A stretch of DNA of 64,000 nucleotides from Apteryx mantelli (Eukaryota; Chordata; Aves; Apterygiformes; Apterygidae): positions 44,417,684-44,481,683 of the forward strand of contig NC_089982.1 of assembly GCF_036417845.1 (NCBI RefSeq), read 5' to 3'. This document shows positions 1-12,600 of the stretch, piece by piece. The position numbers and the translations under genes are program-made. Within the stretch, counting starts at the first letter, position 1; each line of letters begins with the position of its first letter. The notes beneath the pieces are model-generated. The model searched no databases. It was not told where the DNA came from and saw nothing but the letters and a program-made list of their open reading frames with translations.

Positions 1-3000
1 ATATGAAGTTTCTAAAAATGACTAGAATTTGTTTATCAAAATATTCTCCTTATGACACTGAATCTTGTTTAAACAAAACAGAGGAACATGACCCATAAAT
101 GTGGAGAAACTCTTACAGAAGAAAAGTACCTGAAGATGCTTTTTTTTAATAACTAACTTAGGGAGAAAATGTGCAGGTCTATTTTCTGTATCTAGTATTT
201 GCAATATGACATTGCTTACAACTGATTCTATGTAAGAGCAATGTGCAAGGGCTGTTAAATTGGTTTTCAGAAGAGACTAAGTAGGTAATACCAAAATCAA
301 GCAAATAAAATGTTAAGACTTATTTGTAAAATCCTGTATTTTAACTAGCTTCTCTTCCTTTCCCTTCCATGCGAAAATACCAGGAAAGCTGCAAGATAAG
401 AAAATTTTTCTTTTCAGGTTTACATATCAAGCATTGATCACTACAAATAGTATTATCACAACAATTAAGTCAGACCTGACATTAATGGTGATACTACTAC
501 TGAAGTCAATGAAGTTTCATCTACTTACAGTAAATCCGTCTTTGGCAGTAACAATCTCTTGTGAGCTAGTTAAGATGAGGTCATCATCACTTTTTGCCTC
601 TGTATATATGTACATGCACACACTTGAGTAGTAAATCACATCTCTAAGCAGCAAAGTTGTTTTTATGAAAACACTCAGCTGTGTTGTTACCTAGTTACTG
701 GGGCTGTTTGGGTTTACAAATTCAGAGATAGAAGTGTGGCACAAGAAAAGGACATAATTTTTAAGCCAAAACCTGAAGTTCTTGGCATCGAAGTAACTTT
801 CAAAAGTTTAATCTCCCTCTGCAAACTCCAAAGATACAGAACATGAACTGCAAGTGTATAGGACAAAAAAAAAGAACCTTTCTGCAAGACTTTAGGTTTA
901 GCTATAGGATGATTTTTTTAAGTTATTTAGGAAGCCTATCAATCCAAGTGTGTTCAAAGCAATCCAAAATGCAATGCAACTGCATTCAGGATAATAATTA
1001 AATGTAAACAATGCCCTGTCAAGAGTTATGTGCCAAATTCCACATGCATTAAGTTGTTTGGTTTTTTTTAGTTGGTTGACTACCTTAACACAGCATAAGC
1101 CTTTATCCCTTGACTTCATGGTAACAGCAATAATTAGTTAACATATACACAAGTTTTGCTCACAGCCAGTTAGAGGTTGGGGATCATACCCATAGTTCAT
1201 TTTGAAATTGTAGCTTAATAAATTATAAGTTGTTTCTATGGATTCACTTTCAAAGACCATTTTCATTCACTTTGTTTGTATGTTAATAAATGCCTTGATT
1301 CCCCACTTATGGAGCCCCACATCCTTATCACTGCGAGCAGCCTAAACAGATTTAGCATGTGGTAAGTATTTCATGGGATCATATTAGCCATCATGTCATG
1401 ATGCTAAGGATCAGCTGCATGCTCTAGCTGTGCAACTGATTTGCTGAACCCGCACTTTGCAGTACAGCTGGATTACTGCATGGATTGAAAATGCCTGCAC
1501 AGGGTATGCACATTGACAACTTTTTGATCCACCACCTCATGATTCTGCTGTACACGCAAGGGGTAGAATTTTCTTGCCTTTTAACTAGTTCTCCTGAACT
1601 GGCTAAAAAAAACCCCAACGCTCCCCCTGTATAGTTTTTTTCTGTTTGAAATAAATGAACCATGAGTGCATAAGATACATCAGGCAGATGAAAACACAGC
1701 TCCTGCCCCAAGAAATTTATAACCTGTTCCAGATAGCACGCACACAGTTATTTAACCTATCCTAAAGCATGGGTTTGTAATAGAGAATTAAACTACCATT
1801 TGCATCCTTTTAGAAAAATGATTAATATATAAAATAATCGTATACTACACTGAATAACCAAAAAAAGGTCAATGTTTTGGAATATGATGCTCAGCTCTCT
1901 CTTAGACCAAAAAGCCGGACTATGAGGAACAGTACCTGCACAGCAATGATTTCAGCAACTATAAAGAGGTGGCGGAATGAACTTCAATCCAACAGCTGTA
2001 GGAAAGAGAAGCTTTTTATAAAATAACTAACTGCACTGCAATAGGTAAACACTGGGAAATGGCCAAGTCTTGCAACTGCCTTCACTTTCTAGTTCTGTAG
2101 CAGCATAACTGGGCCAAGAACAGCTGCAGAAAAGAGAAAAAAAAAATAACAGCACATGGCCACTACTCAGAATGATTACATCATTTACAGCAGAAGCACT
2201 ACAAATCTCATCACACTGACTCTGGATTAGGGTTTTTTTGCCAGAAACTTTTTTTTAAATACACAACTAAGCATATTGCCAAACTTTCTTGGTCAACTCT
2301 TAGCCCAGAAATCTCACAGAGAGTGTTTCTACAAAGGGGAACTTAGGGCAAAAAATTTATTGCCAAGGAGAACACCTTTCCAAGCTACTGCAGAAGGTGT
2401 TAAAAATAACTAATAACCTAAGATTTCCTATACAACAAGCAACACAACTCTATTCTGCTGCAGATTAAGAAGTAGTGGATTTTGGAGATGGGTTTTACCT
2501 GTGGTGCCTGTCTGAGCCACTGCTGCAGCCTTTTGGGGGAAACAGCCAAAACAAAACATAATATACCACACTATTCAACAGTATAATGCTTCTTTCTATT
2601 TCTACCAAACATACCATTAATTCACTTCCTCCTGCAATACTTCTCAGTCTGATTCACTGAACATTTTTGCAATATACTTTTAAAGTACAATAAAAGTTTT
2701 CCCTTTCTTAAATTCTGTATTAACTTTAGCTGCACAGTCACTGATCATTTATTAATTCATGTATAATTAAAATGTATAATAAATTAAATCCTGAAATAAA
2801 TTTTACTTCACTTACTTTTACTTCATCTATCAGTACAACTGTTAATAAATCCAAAGATCTTATACTGTATGTGAATGCTGTCATTTGAGGTATGCAACTG
2901 CAGCAGTTTTCTCAAGATGCCCAGTACAAAAAGTTCCAGATCCAGTTTCCACTAGAAAAAAAAAAAAAGAGTAATTACATAGTGTAGATTTCCAAATCTA

Positions 3001-6000
3001 AAAATGGCATTATACTACTAAATAGACCCTATCAGTTGTTTCCCTCAAAAGTCTTGCGTACAAAACACATAAAGCAGTTAAAAAGCCTAACAGAAGATTG
3101 AAGTTATCTTAAAATTATTTTTTTTAAACACTTGTACCCTTCCAAGTTTTCTAAGGGCAACAAGTCCATTAAAAGACCAACTTCATAAAGCAGAACAAGG
3201 TTTTCATTTGTAATTATTAACATCTTGCACAATATAAAAATGTATAAGGACAAGCAAAGCTACCGCTAGGAATCGTCCTTCTAAAATAATGAGCTTCAGG
3301 TCAGCCTACACTTCCTATGAGGGACGATGAACAGTTACAGAGTCTAACATCGAACCACTGATTCCAAGGACTAAGACTTCAGTGATCTGTCTTTGCACAG
3401 GGCAAGTGGCATCCAAGCCCAGGGTGAAGCAAAAAGATTACAGACACCTCAAGGGTGGGGGTGGGAGGGAATAAAAGGTTATTTCTTGTCTTGCTACAGA
3501 AGAGGATCATCAGTGTGTTTCCACTGCCCTTGCTTAAGAATGCAGATCTTGTCCTTGTTCATTTTGGCTGAAGTCAAACAAGTATTTGGAACCAAACTCC
3601 CAGTAAGTGTCATTGAGCTGAATTTGGAAGTCAGAGAAGGCTGACATAAGAACATAGCAGACCATTAATCTGCAGTAATATAGCAGAAATATAGCTCCTG
3701 TTTACTGAGGATATTACAGGAAGGGGAGCTCAAATGAAAGGACCTTTTTAGAGGCAAAACTGAAATGTATTTCTTTTGCAATGCTCTTCACAGCCAGGTT
3801 CAACTGAATATTTCTGAATAAATCATTTCTTATGAACAAAACTCATCTCACATATTAATAATCTAGTACATTCAGTTCTCACCCAGATGGAAGGACATCA
3901 ACTGCATTAACCAAGAAGCATTAACTGCATTTACCATAGCACATGATAAGCGTTACTGGAAGCCAGATTATAGGGACATGGATATCAGGAAGAAAGACCT
4001 CATGATGCTAACAGAAACAAAGATTTTACAGAAAAAAAAAATCATAAAAGGCTACCAGCTTTGCAAAAATGTGTCCCTAAATTCAACCTCATTCATTTCA
4101 TATTTACAGATCAAAAGAATATACCTTTATTGCATAGCAGAAAGGTAGGATGACTTCCACCCTAGTACCCTGCAAACTATGGGTGAACTATAACACTACA
4201 GGTGGTCTCTGTTCTGCTGTAGCCTTCCAATAAAAAAGCTATAAGAACACGCAGAAAACGGATGCAGCTCCACTCCACTGCTGGCAGTCATCTCATGATC
4301 AATAGGCAGCAATACACACTAGATAGCATCTGTGCAAAACAGACTCACTCCCTATACTCAGTGATTCGATCTTTTTTTCTAGGGTTACAGAAAGTTTTCA
4401 GCAGAAATATATAAACTAGTCTGATAAGTAGCATAGAGTCAGACTGACAGCAGCAGGAAGTAAAAATGCAATGAAACTTTTAACAGGCCTTCAACATATG
4501 GGTGGAGACGTGTTTACAATACAGCCTCCACCATATAGGTGCAACATGTACTTTTAGCGCAGTTAGCCTTTGAAACAGAGTTGGAAGATCTCTAAATTAG
4601 AATCCATGAAACAAATGTCATGTTGCCACACTAACATGCTTCAGCAATGCCATATAATCAACTTTCAGTTATCCCTAAATAAATTGTTCAAAATGATGCA
4701 ACAATTTCAAACCCACCACCCTGCTAGCATGCAAGACCACCTAAACTGCGTCAGCTAGCAGTCTGGGAAACAGTATGTGCCCTGGAGCTCCACTTGCTCA
4801 GACTGGTGTTAGCGCAGTGACATCTGCCCTCCACATTCCTATTGCCATTACTCTCACTGTACATGCCCACAGTTCTATTCAAATATTTCCAATTATCCAT
4901 ATTTTCCTTTTAACCAGGCTATCCTTCCTCTTCTGAAATGTGACCTCACAAATTTACAAACTTACTGCATAATTTATGAGTATCAATTAGATATCTTCTG
5001 TCACCACAGTAGTCAACATTTTAATTTTTGCAATATCCGTAAGATAGCAATGAACAAGGCCACTGGTTATCACTGGATCCTAGAATCTGAGATGATTCAG
5101 AATACAAGAAATTCAGCTGTGTTATCAATTAAGTTTAGTAGAAGAAAAGTAATAAAAAGTATGGAGAACAGGAGTGGTCACAAAAAAAATGTCACAAATG
5201 ACCTCAGATGCTTCCTTAAGGACTGATTCCATGCTGCCAAAATGAGATATACAGGTAATAAGTAAAGGGCAGTTAATGGCATGCTGTACCTAGAAGATCC
5301 TAATCTGGCCATAATGATACCAAGTGAAAGTTGGTGGGTTTTACTTGTATGTTGTCTCAACACATTTGACGCCATCATACCCAAACTGGCAATCTGTTAT
5401 CAAATCTCCAAGTAGCTAAAGCAATCTTAGTTTAAAAAAATAGCACAGAAATTTTAATTCCACTTCAGAATTTGAGATTATAATGGTAAAGTACACTGAG
5501 GAAAAAAAGAAACATTTTATCAGAATTAGATCTGATATATTTAAAATCGGAGATAAAAACAGATTGTCAGTTTCAATGTTGTGTTTTTTCTATGAAATGG
5601 ACCAACAATATCCCAGATCTTGATAAATATAAGCTGCTAATATGAAAAATAAAAGCATAAAATACTAGAACAGTTGTAGTGATACCGATCTAAAGATGTC
5701 AGGCAAGGTAGAGGTAATATTAGTTATTAACTCAGACATATCTACAGCAAAAAAAAGCCTTCAACACATGAGCCCTTCTATAGGTCTGAAACTGAACATA
5801 ATGTGTAGGTGAAAAAATGTGTTATGTAAATCTGGATCTCAACAGAGTTCTTACTTCCACAGGCAATAAGCACAGGAAATGCTCCTTAAAGACTTTTCTC
5901 TCTCACTACATTTTCCCCTTCTTCTTTTCAAACACTGATTATGTGAAGTAAGTGGTGCACCCCACCTTGGAAAGTTTGGTTTTGATTAGTTTTACTTAAA

Positions 6001-7089
6001 TGAACTATACTATGCTGTACATCAAAAAAAGTCACACAATTGCAACAGGCAATACACATTTCAGTTTCATGCAACAGCAGCCTCTCATCCTGTGCAACAG
6101 ATCAAAGGAGGAAAATTTGGGTAACAGCGGTGGCTAATCATTATAATGTGTGTTTTACCTGTAGATGTAGTATTTTGAAGGCTGGGATTTAGATACCGCT
6201 TTCTATCCAAATTTCACTGGAACTCAATATTGCAATCCTTTCAGTCTTTAAAAATCCTGCCTTACATCCCAAAATAGTGCAGAATATATGGATTTGGATA
6301 TCAGAAAACTGATAGCAGCAATGCAAGTTACCAACTTTTCATCTAAACAGGCAACTCCACTTTCCTTGAACTATATAGATATATTAAGTAATTGCCAACA
6401 TAATGTCTTAGGATAGACTGCCCTCAGGAGGCCATAATGAAATCTCCTCATGGGATATCACACACTACTATTATACACAGGATGTATTACATACTTTTGC
6501 TACAATAAAAGAAAGTCTTTAAAAGCTGCTCCTCACTACATCTCCTACTTACAGTTGCAATATTTAAAAACAAATATCTGCCCACTAAAAGTATAGGCAC
6601 CCAGGCACCCTGTTAGAAGCTGCTGCGGATGATAACCACTTGTGATATATCCTTAAAAAATAAGAAAAGCTTAACATAGTGAGTTCACTACAGTGAACTC
6701 TAAGCTATAAATATATCTCTCAAAAGCTAAGAGGGAGAAATAAGGCTCCAACAACTGTCTAATCTAGCAGAAAAAAAACAAAGTAGTCCATCATCTTCCC
6801 AAATGTCGGAAAAATGCAGGAAAGAGATACAAAACAATTAACTTTCTAGGCCTGCAATGTGCTCCAGAGATTAAGTACAGCCCAGAATAGGCAAATCACA
6901 CAACCTAAAAAATTTCAGCTGAATCAAGTGTAAAGTCAAGACAATTTTAGGTTTTCAAACAAGGCAGAGACCAGGTGGGGCACATAAATAAGTAAATACT
7001 GCAATACACAATCTTCTTTTATCAGGATATCTTTTCTGAAGCAGGAACCCAGATGAAACCAAGAAATAAAGCAATATTTATGGCTGACT
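1..7089. other. Gene-free DNA downstream of CBR4
   Basis: No open frame here has family resemblance together with splice sites. The stretch is AT-rich with scattered A/T runs. Its short open frames overlap on both strands and look like chance. In human, PALLD lies on this side of CBR4, but I found no sequence resembling the PALLD C-terminus on the plus strand. Confidence 0.6.
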
Positions 7090-7671
7090 GAGTAAGAGGA
7101 GTTTACTGTACAAGAGGATTGGATGGTGAATTAAATGCCAGCTGCAAAAGCAGCCACCTTAAAAACATGCCTTGATGGATTCTAGAAAATCTGGGGAGGT
7201 GGTGCCAGGCCATGTAGGTACCAGTGACACAGGGTGCAGCACGAGAAGAGATCTGGAATAAAACACAGGTTAAGCTAAAGATCAGACCTGAAAAGCAGCC
7301 TTCTTCAAAATGCTCCCAGAGCAAGGTGAAGAAACAAATTTCAATGCATGCCTGAAAAGACAGGTGTAGGAAAGAAGAGTACAGATTCCTTAGGAACTGG
7401 AGAAACTGCTGGAATAGTGGGAACCTGTAAAAGAGCTCATTGTAGACCAAAAAGCAGCAGCAGAATGTTGGTACTTAATAAAAGATGATAGGAAAGTTTT
7501 AAGCAACATAGCAAGTGAAAACCATCAGATGAAGTACGTGCTCTCAATTCTTCTATGAAAGGAGTCATAAAAACTTTGTATCTCTAGTAAAAGAGTGGAC
7601 AGAGATTTTCAAAATGCAAATGAGAAATCGTGAAAAATAACTCAAGCACACAGTCCTACTGAAGAAGGAAA

Positions 7672-7691
7672 ACACACACACACACACACAA
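7672..7691. repeat. (AC)n microsatellite
   Basis: An uninterrupted run of about ten AC units lies inside the old CR1 copy. Confidence 0.95.
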
Positions 7692-7818
7692 ACAAAACGT
7701 ATATATAGCTTGGCATAAATGCTAGAAGTACAAGTTGGGAAACCTGAATGTCTGGTTTTAATCAAGGCAGTGACATAACAGGCATACCAGAACCATGATG
7801 GAAATAAGACAAATCAGT

Positions 7819-7882
7819 ACATATATATATATATACACACACACACATATATACACACACACACACATATATGTATATATAC
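7819..7882. repeat. Compound (TA)n/(CA)n microsatellite
   Basis: Alternating TA and CA blocks run for about 60 bases with no unique sequence between them. Confidence 0.95.
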
Positions 7883-10345
7883 AAAATACATAAAAAGCCC
7901 TCAAACTAGACACCAAATATATTAAATCATCAAATCACATATGGATTGAAATTCCAGGTCTGATATAATAAAATCTGTTGTTAGACTATGTTATTACCCA
8001 CACGATTAAGATGATGGTAGTAGCTATGATATCCTGAGGGAGATTACGGGCAATAAGGCAGACAGTATAACTGTAATGAAAGACTTCAAATATCAGCAAG
8101 TTTGGTAAACATCACACCAAAGATGCCTAGATTACATTTTTTAATACATGGTTGTTTCATGCAGTCAGTCAGGGACTCCCAACTCTGGCTGCAGTCCCAA
8201 GGAGCATACAAGACCTGACTGAAAATGTTATTTTCAAAGACTGACTTTGTAACGGTAACTATTTCTGCAAGAATACTGACCAAGTTTATTAATAAAGACA
8301 ACAGTCGACTACTGTAGCATTTGCCTTCCCAAAAAGGGAGCAACATAAAAATATGGAAATATGTTGAAATGAAACTAAAAGGACAAGCCAAAAAATTAGG
8401 AGATACAGTGCTTGAAGACAACACTGAGACTGTATGTATTGAGCTTCCACTATGATGACTTTAAATATACAATGCCAACTTACACTTCTTTACGGGAGGA
8501 AAAGAAGGGGAAGGACAAATGGAGAGAGCTGGCATGGATTAATAGCTACCAGAATCTAAAAGTCAACCTTCAAAAAACCAGTAGTCTCATTTCAGCAGCT
8601 GGAGGGAGTCTGCCTCTGAACGTAAAAGTTACAGGCAGATCAGAGTTTAGAGGAACAATTTCCAAAAAGACATACAAACTGAACGCCACATTAGGAACAG
8701 GTTCTTGTTCCTGAATAAGATGAGCAGATGATCAAAATAAAAAGCAAAGTGCTCAAAGGAGGTAAAGGTCATAGAGGAGAGAAAAAAAAAAGAAAAAAAG
8801 AAACACTGAATTAGTTCTTTGCATCAAAGCAAAGCAGTAGACAGGTTACAGAGCAAATAGTGATGAACTGCCAAGGCAGGTGGTAATCACTCCAGAATTC
8901 TAACGGAAATCAAATAATTGCAGTGTGAAACTGCTCGGATAAAACTGCCTCATTGTCAGACAACTGGAAGTTGGCTAAAGTGACATCAGGCTTTTGGTAA
9001 TTTTTGCAGGGGAAGGGCTACTTGGTTTTTTTTTAAAGACATTTCCAAGAGATCCAAGGAAATACAGATTAATTATCTGTTATCTGTACACAGCAAACTG
9101 CCAAAAATTGTTCTAAAGGCATATAAACAATTGGATAAACATATTGAGGAAAGTCAATGTGGCTTTTGTACAGGGAAGTCATGTTTTACAAACATTTTAG
9201 AGTACTTAAAAAGGCTAAGAGAGTATGTGAATAAGGGATATTAATTAACACAGCAAGCTTGAAATTCTGAAAGGCATCTGACATGTTCTCTTACCAAAAA
9301 ACATTAAAGATCCTGGGCTGTCAAGAGGATAAGTCATCGTATCAGTAAATTGTTAAAAAATAGAAAAGAAAAGATATGTATTTGTGGTCATTCTTTTTGA
9401 AAGACATGGATCACCAACAGAATCCTACAGACACCTTTTGGGGCTAGTGCAGCACAACATACTCCTAAGTGGTTTGAGACAGCAATTTCTGAAGCAACAC
9501 TATCTTCTGTAATGCTAATTTACTCAAATAAGTTACTCAAATCCCTTTACTCAATAAAGAGATAAAGGAAAGAAACAAAAGTTGCAGAGCCATTTCACCA
9601 GTTGAACAAATGAGTCTTGAAACCAGCAGATTAAATTCACTGTAGATAAATTAAAACAATTCACACCGGGGGGGAAAAAAAGATCAGTCCTAAATACATA
9701 TGAGGAAACCAGCTCCAAACTGACAATTAACTATTCAGGACTGAGTTATAGTTCATACACATATTTCTTAGATTCTAAAAACATAAGCTTAATGGTCAGC
9801 AAAAGGCAAAACAATTAGGCATTATTTTTTGACACACACAAAAAAAAAAAAGTGTTTTGTTTTATGAAGAAAAATCCACAGTGCACCTGCATCTAGAATA
9901 CTGTGAGCAGTTCCACCTGCTCCTCCCTTCCTGGAAACAAAAAAAGTATAGCAAAGGACAACAAAGATAACCAAAGGTACAAAACAGCTTTCCAACAAGG
10001 AACAACTAAAAGAAATAGGACTCTTCAGTTTGAAACAGAAACAATCGAGGCAGGATACGATAAAGGTCTACAAATTCAACAGCAGCATGGAGACAGCACA
10101 GAGGGTTTTCATAATGTCTTATCAAATACAAGAACCAGCAGGCCTCAATCAGAGCTATCAAATGGCAGGTTCAAAACATATCAATCACAAATTGCTGGAG
10201 GATTCGAGAATATTCTAAGGTGACATCACCACACACTTGACCTGTTATCCACCCTATGCATTCACTACTGCCACTTTCTGAGACATAACACCAGGCCAGG
10301 CACAACCTTAGTCTGACAAATACAGATGGTATGTTCTTAGCATAT

Positions 10346-12268
10346 GTGTACACAGTAAATCCTGAAATGGATTACTACTAGGTTTCAATTCTAATTTACC
10401 AGTTTGAAGAAGAGCAGAAAAAAAAATACTTTTCAAAATATGATTTTAAGGCTACCCACATCTCATTCAGGTCCTATAGCATACCCAACAACTGCAGTAA
10501 TGAAAAACATAGTAAGTGCTGCAACATTTTGAGAATGTTATGCAGCAGCATACTGAGAATCTTATCAAGATGTTATCTCAGGTGTTAATCACAAATATAT
10601 AAAAAAAGTGCTATTGCTAATAACTTATTCAGTGAAACAAGGGGCAATAATAATTAGGTGCAGAGCTCACTAATAGGGAATTGCTTTTAGTCTTTTAAGT
10701 TTGGCTCAGGGTCAAAATGTGTCACACAACCTTTGTTTGTAAGATACTAAGGACAGGTATGGGCAGCAGCCAACTTACTGACATATTACTGCTTGACTAG
10801 TAAAAATGGGAGTACCAGCTGTCTTCCCTCACCCTCAGTGCCCTCTGAAAAAATTCATCTATACTTTGGCCAATTCCTCCTAACACAGAGAAACAGAATT
10901 AGCAGTTATATTTTTGGTACAAAGACACAGATGACACATAACTTTTCACAGCAAATAACACTTCTCAACAAAGAGGTATCAGTAAGATAAGGACAGGGCT
11001 ACCTCTAGTGATATTTTAGATTCCACAGTGAATAACACAATTACCTTTAAAACCCTTGAAAATACAACCATTCCTGATATTATTTCTCAATACCTACCAT
11101 CAAGAAACTTGAACATGCACTGTTTTCTGGCATAAAGACAAAATTTCTCAGCTGCACAAATGAAGAAAATCTCAGACTTTAAAGAGTCCAAGTTATCATC
11201 AGTGAGATCTCTTCTTTCTGCACTTCAGTTTGTGCCAAGAGGGGAAAATTTCAAAAGCTGAACCAACATCTGGATCATGATGCAATGAACACTGGAGCTA
11301 AGAAGTGAAGGTCCTAAACCACGCTCATAGTTTTCTTCAGAGAAGATAAAAACATTAGCCACCAAAAAGTACTTGATCTCAATTGAAAAGCCTGAAGTCA
11401 AACTGTGGTAATATTTCAGCAAAAGAACACAAGATTGTCTACAGTCGAATAATTACTCTGCTTCAAAAGCTGCTTTGAATAAGATAAATGGCTATTTTAT
11501 TGACTGTACATAAATATTAAAGAACATCAGCATAACACAGTTGAACTGAGTTTTCAAGAAGATATACAGCAATACACCTTGACTTCACAGTTTGGAATTG
11601 TTATTTGTTTCTAAATATGTTTCAAGTCAGTGAAAAGGCACAGCTACTTTTACACCTTTTATGTGGAAGGCCTGCAACTGTACAGTTCATAGTGTATTTT
11701 CCGTTCAAACTCAGAATATTACAAAATTAGCATCTCCAATGACCAATCAGAAGTCCTTCAATATATCCTCAAGTGCTGCTGAAATGAATGAGTGCTGTAT
11801 GCGTAATTAATAGAACTGAGCCGGTTTTGTCTTTATAAAGTGCATTACCTATCATTAAATCTCCTAAAGGCAATTGAGGTAGGAGATTTAGAAGCTTCTA
11901 CCTTTGTAGTTTCAGCTATAAACAAACAAAAAAGGAAACCAATTTTCTAGGGACTGATAAGAATAAAAAATTAAACAGTTCACAATCCTCCCCCTACATG
12001 ATAAACTTGATGCAGTCATAACTGCCAACCAGTAAACATGCCTCCACATTTTATTTATCTTTGTGTAACATAATAATTCAGAATATAATCTCCACGCTAC
12101 CCCAAAGAAAACATGACTTTATAAAAATATAGTGCTTTTAAGATAAATCAAGATATTATTTAGAGCTATCATCATTCCAAACCAGATCTTTTTTAAATTT
12201 TATGTTACATACACAGACTTTGTAATACCATGGGGATTTTTTCAGGTAACTAAACATACATGCTGCAC
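10346..12268. other. Intergenic DNA, may include distal CBR4 3' UTR
   Basis: There is no supportable coding exon. On the minus strand, AATAAA hexamers (TTTATT on plus) lie at 12,269-12,274 and 12,050-12,055. These are about 150 and 370 bases past the CBR4 stop codon and are candidate poly(A) signals. Which of them is used cannot be told. Confidence 0.5.
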
Positions 12269-12274
12269 TTTATT
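12269..12274 (-). terminator. Candidate CBR4 poly(A) signal
   Basis: AATAAA on the minus strand lies about 150 bases downstream of the CBR4 stop. It is the nearest canonical hexamer. A second one is at 12,050-12,055. In AT-rich DNA such hexamers are common, so this is only a candidate. Confidence 0.4.
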
Positions 12275-12421
12275 ACTTATGAATTACCACTCTGACTAGA
12301 GGGTATCAAGTCAATTACATATGTCAATCTGCAGCTAAATTTTTTGCCCCTCCCTTTGATTAGTGCATGCTTTATAACTACCATCATGACATATCAGTAT
12401 GGTACTTATATGATGTAGCAT

Positions 12422-12600
12422 TTAAGTCAGAAGCTGCAAGCCTCCATCTACAATTAGAATACTCCCTGTAACGTAAGGAGACTCTAGCAGAAAGACAACA
12501 GCTTGTGCAACTTCATGAGGCTCTCCAAATCTCCCAAGAGGAATTGTTTTCTTCAACTGATCTTCTTCCAAATGAGCAGTCATCTCTGTGTGAACAAAGC
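12422..12600 (-). CDS. CBR4: CBR4 terminal coding exon
   Basis: Encodes residues 179-237 with IPLGRFGEP, the [10 protein letters not shown] segment and the C-terminal VDGG motif, ending in TAA at 12422-12424. The acceptor is ...ctcttag at 12601-12602. Confidence 0.94.

Larger units (their letters stand above)
7090..10345 (+). mobile_element. Old, degraded CR1-type LINE, near full length
   Basis: I identify this by resemblance to CR1 at ordered landmarks. An ORF1-like block comes first: a 'catgtaggtaccagtgacac' stretch near 7211 corresponds to the GxND region of the ORF1 esterase domain. A segment near 8060-8090 resembles the endonuclease GDFN region. Reverse-transcriptase-like sequence follows at about 9060-9220. 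The conserved late ORF2 block 'aggactcttcagtttga' is near 10018. A 3' terminal stretch near 10,262-10,340 resembles CR1 3'UTR, ending in 'atggtatgttctt'. No ORF is intact; stops and indels occur throughout. The type resembles the ancient crocodilian/turtle-like CR1 lineages more than the young avian copy at 42.6 kb. Boundaries are approximate. A low-complexity (TA)n(CA)n tract interrupts it at 7820-7882. Confidence 0.65.

Noticed and set aside
1-12000. 3' end of PALLD on the plus strand
   Set aside because: It was expected from human gene order, but no frame resembles the PALLD Ig domains or C-terminus. It must lie further left or be absent here.
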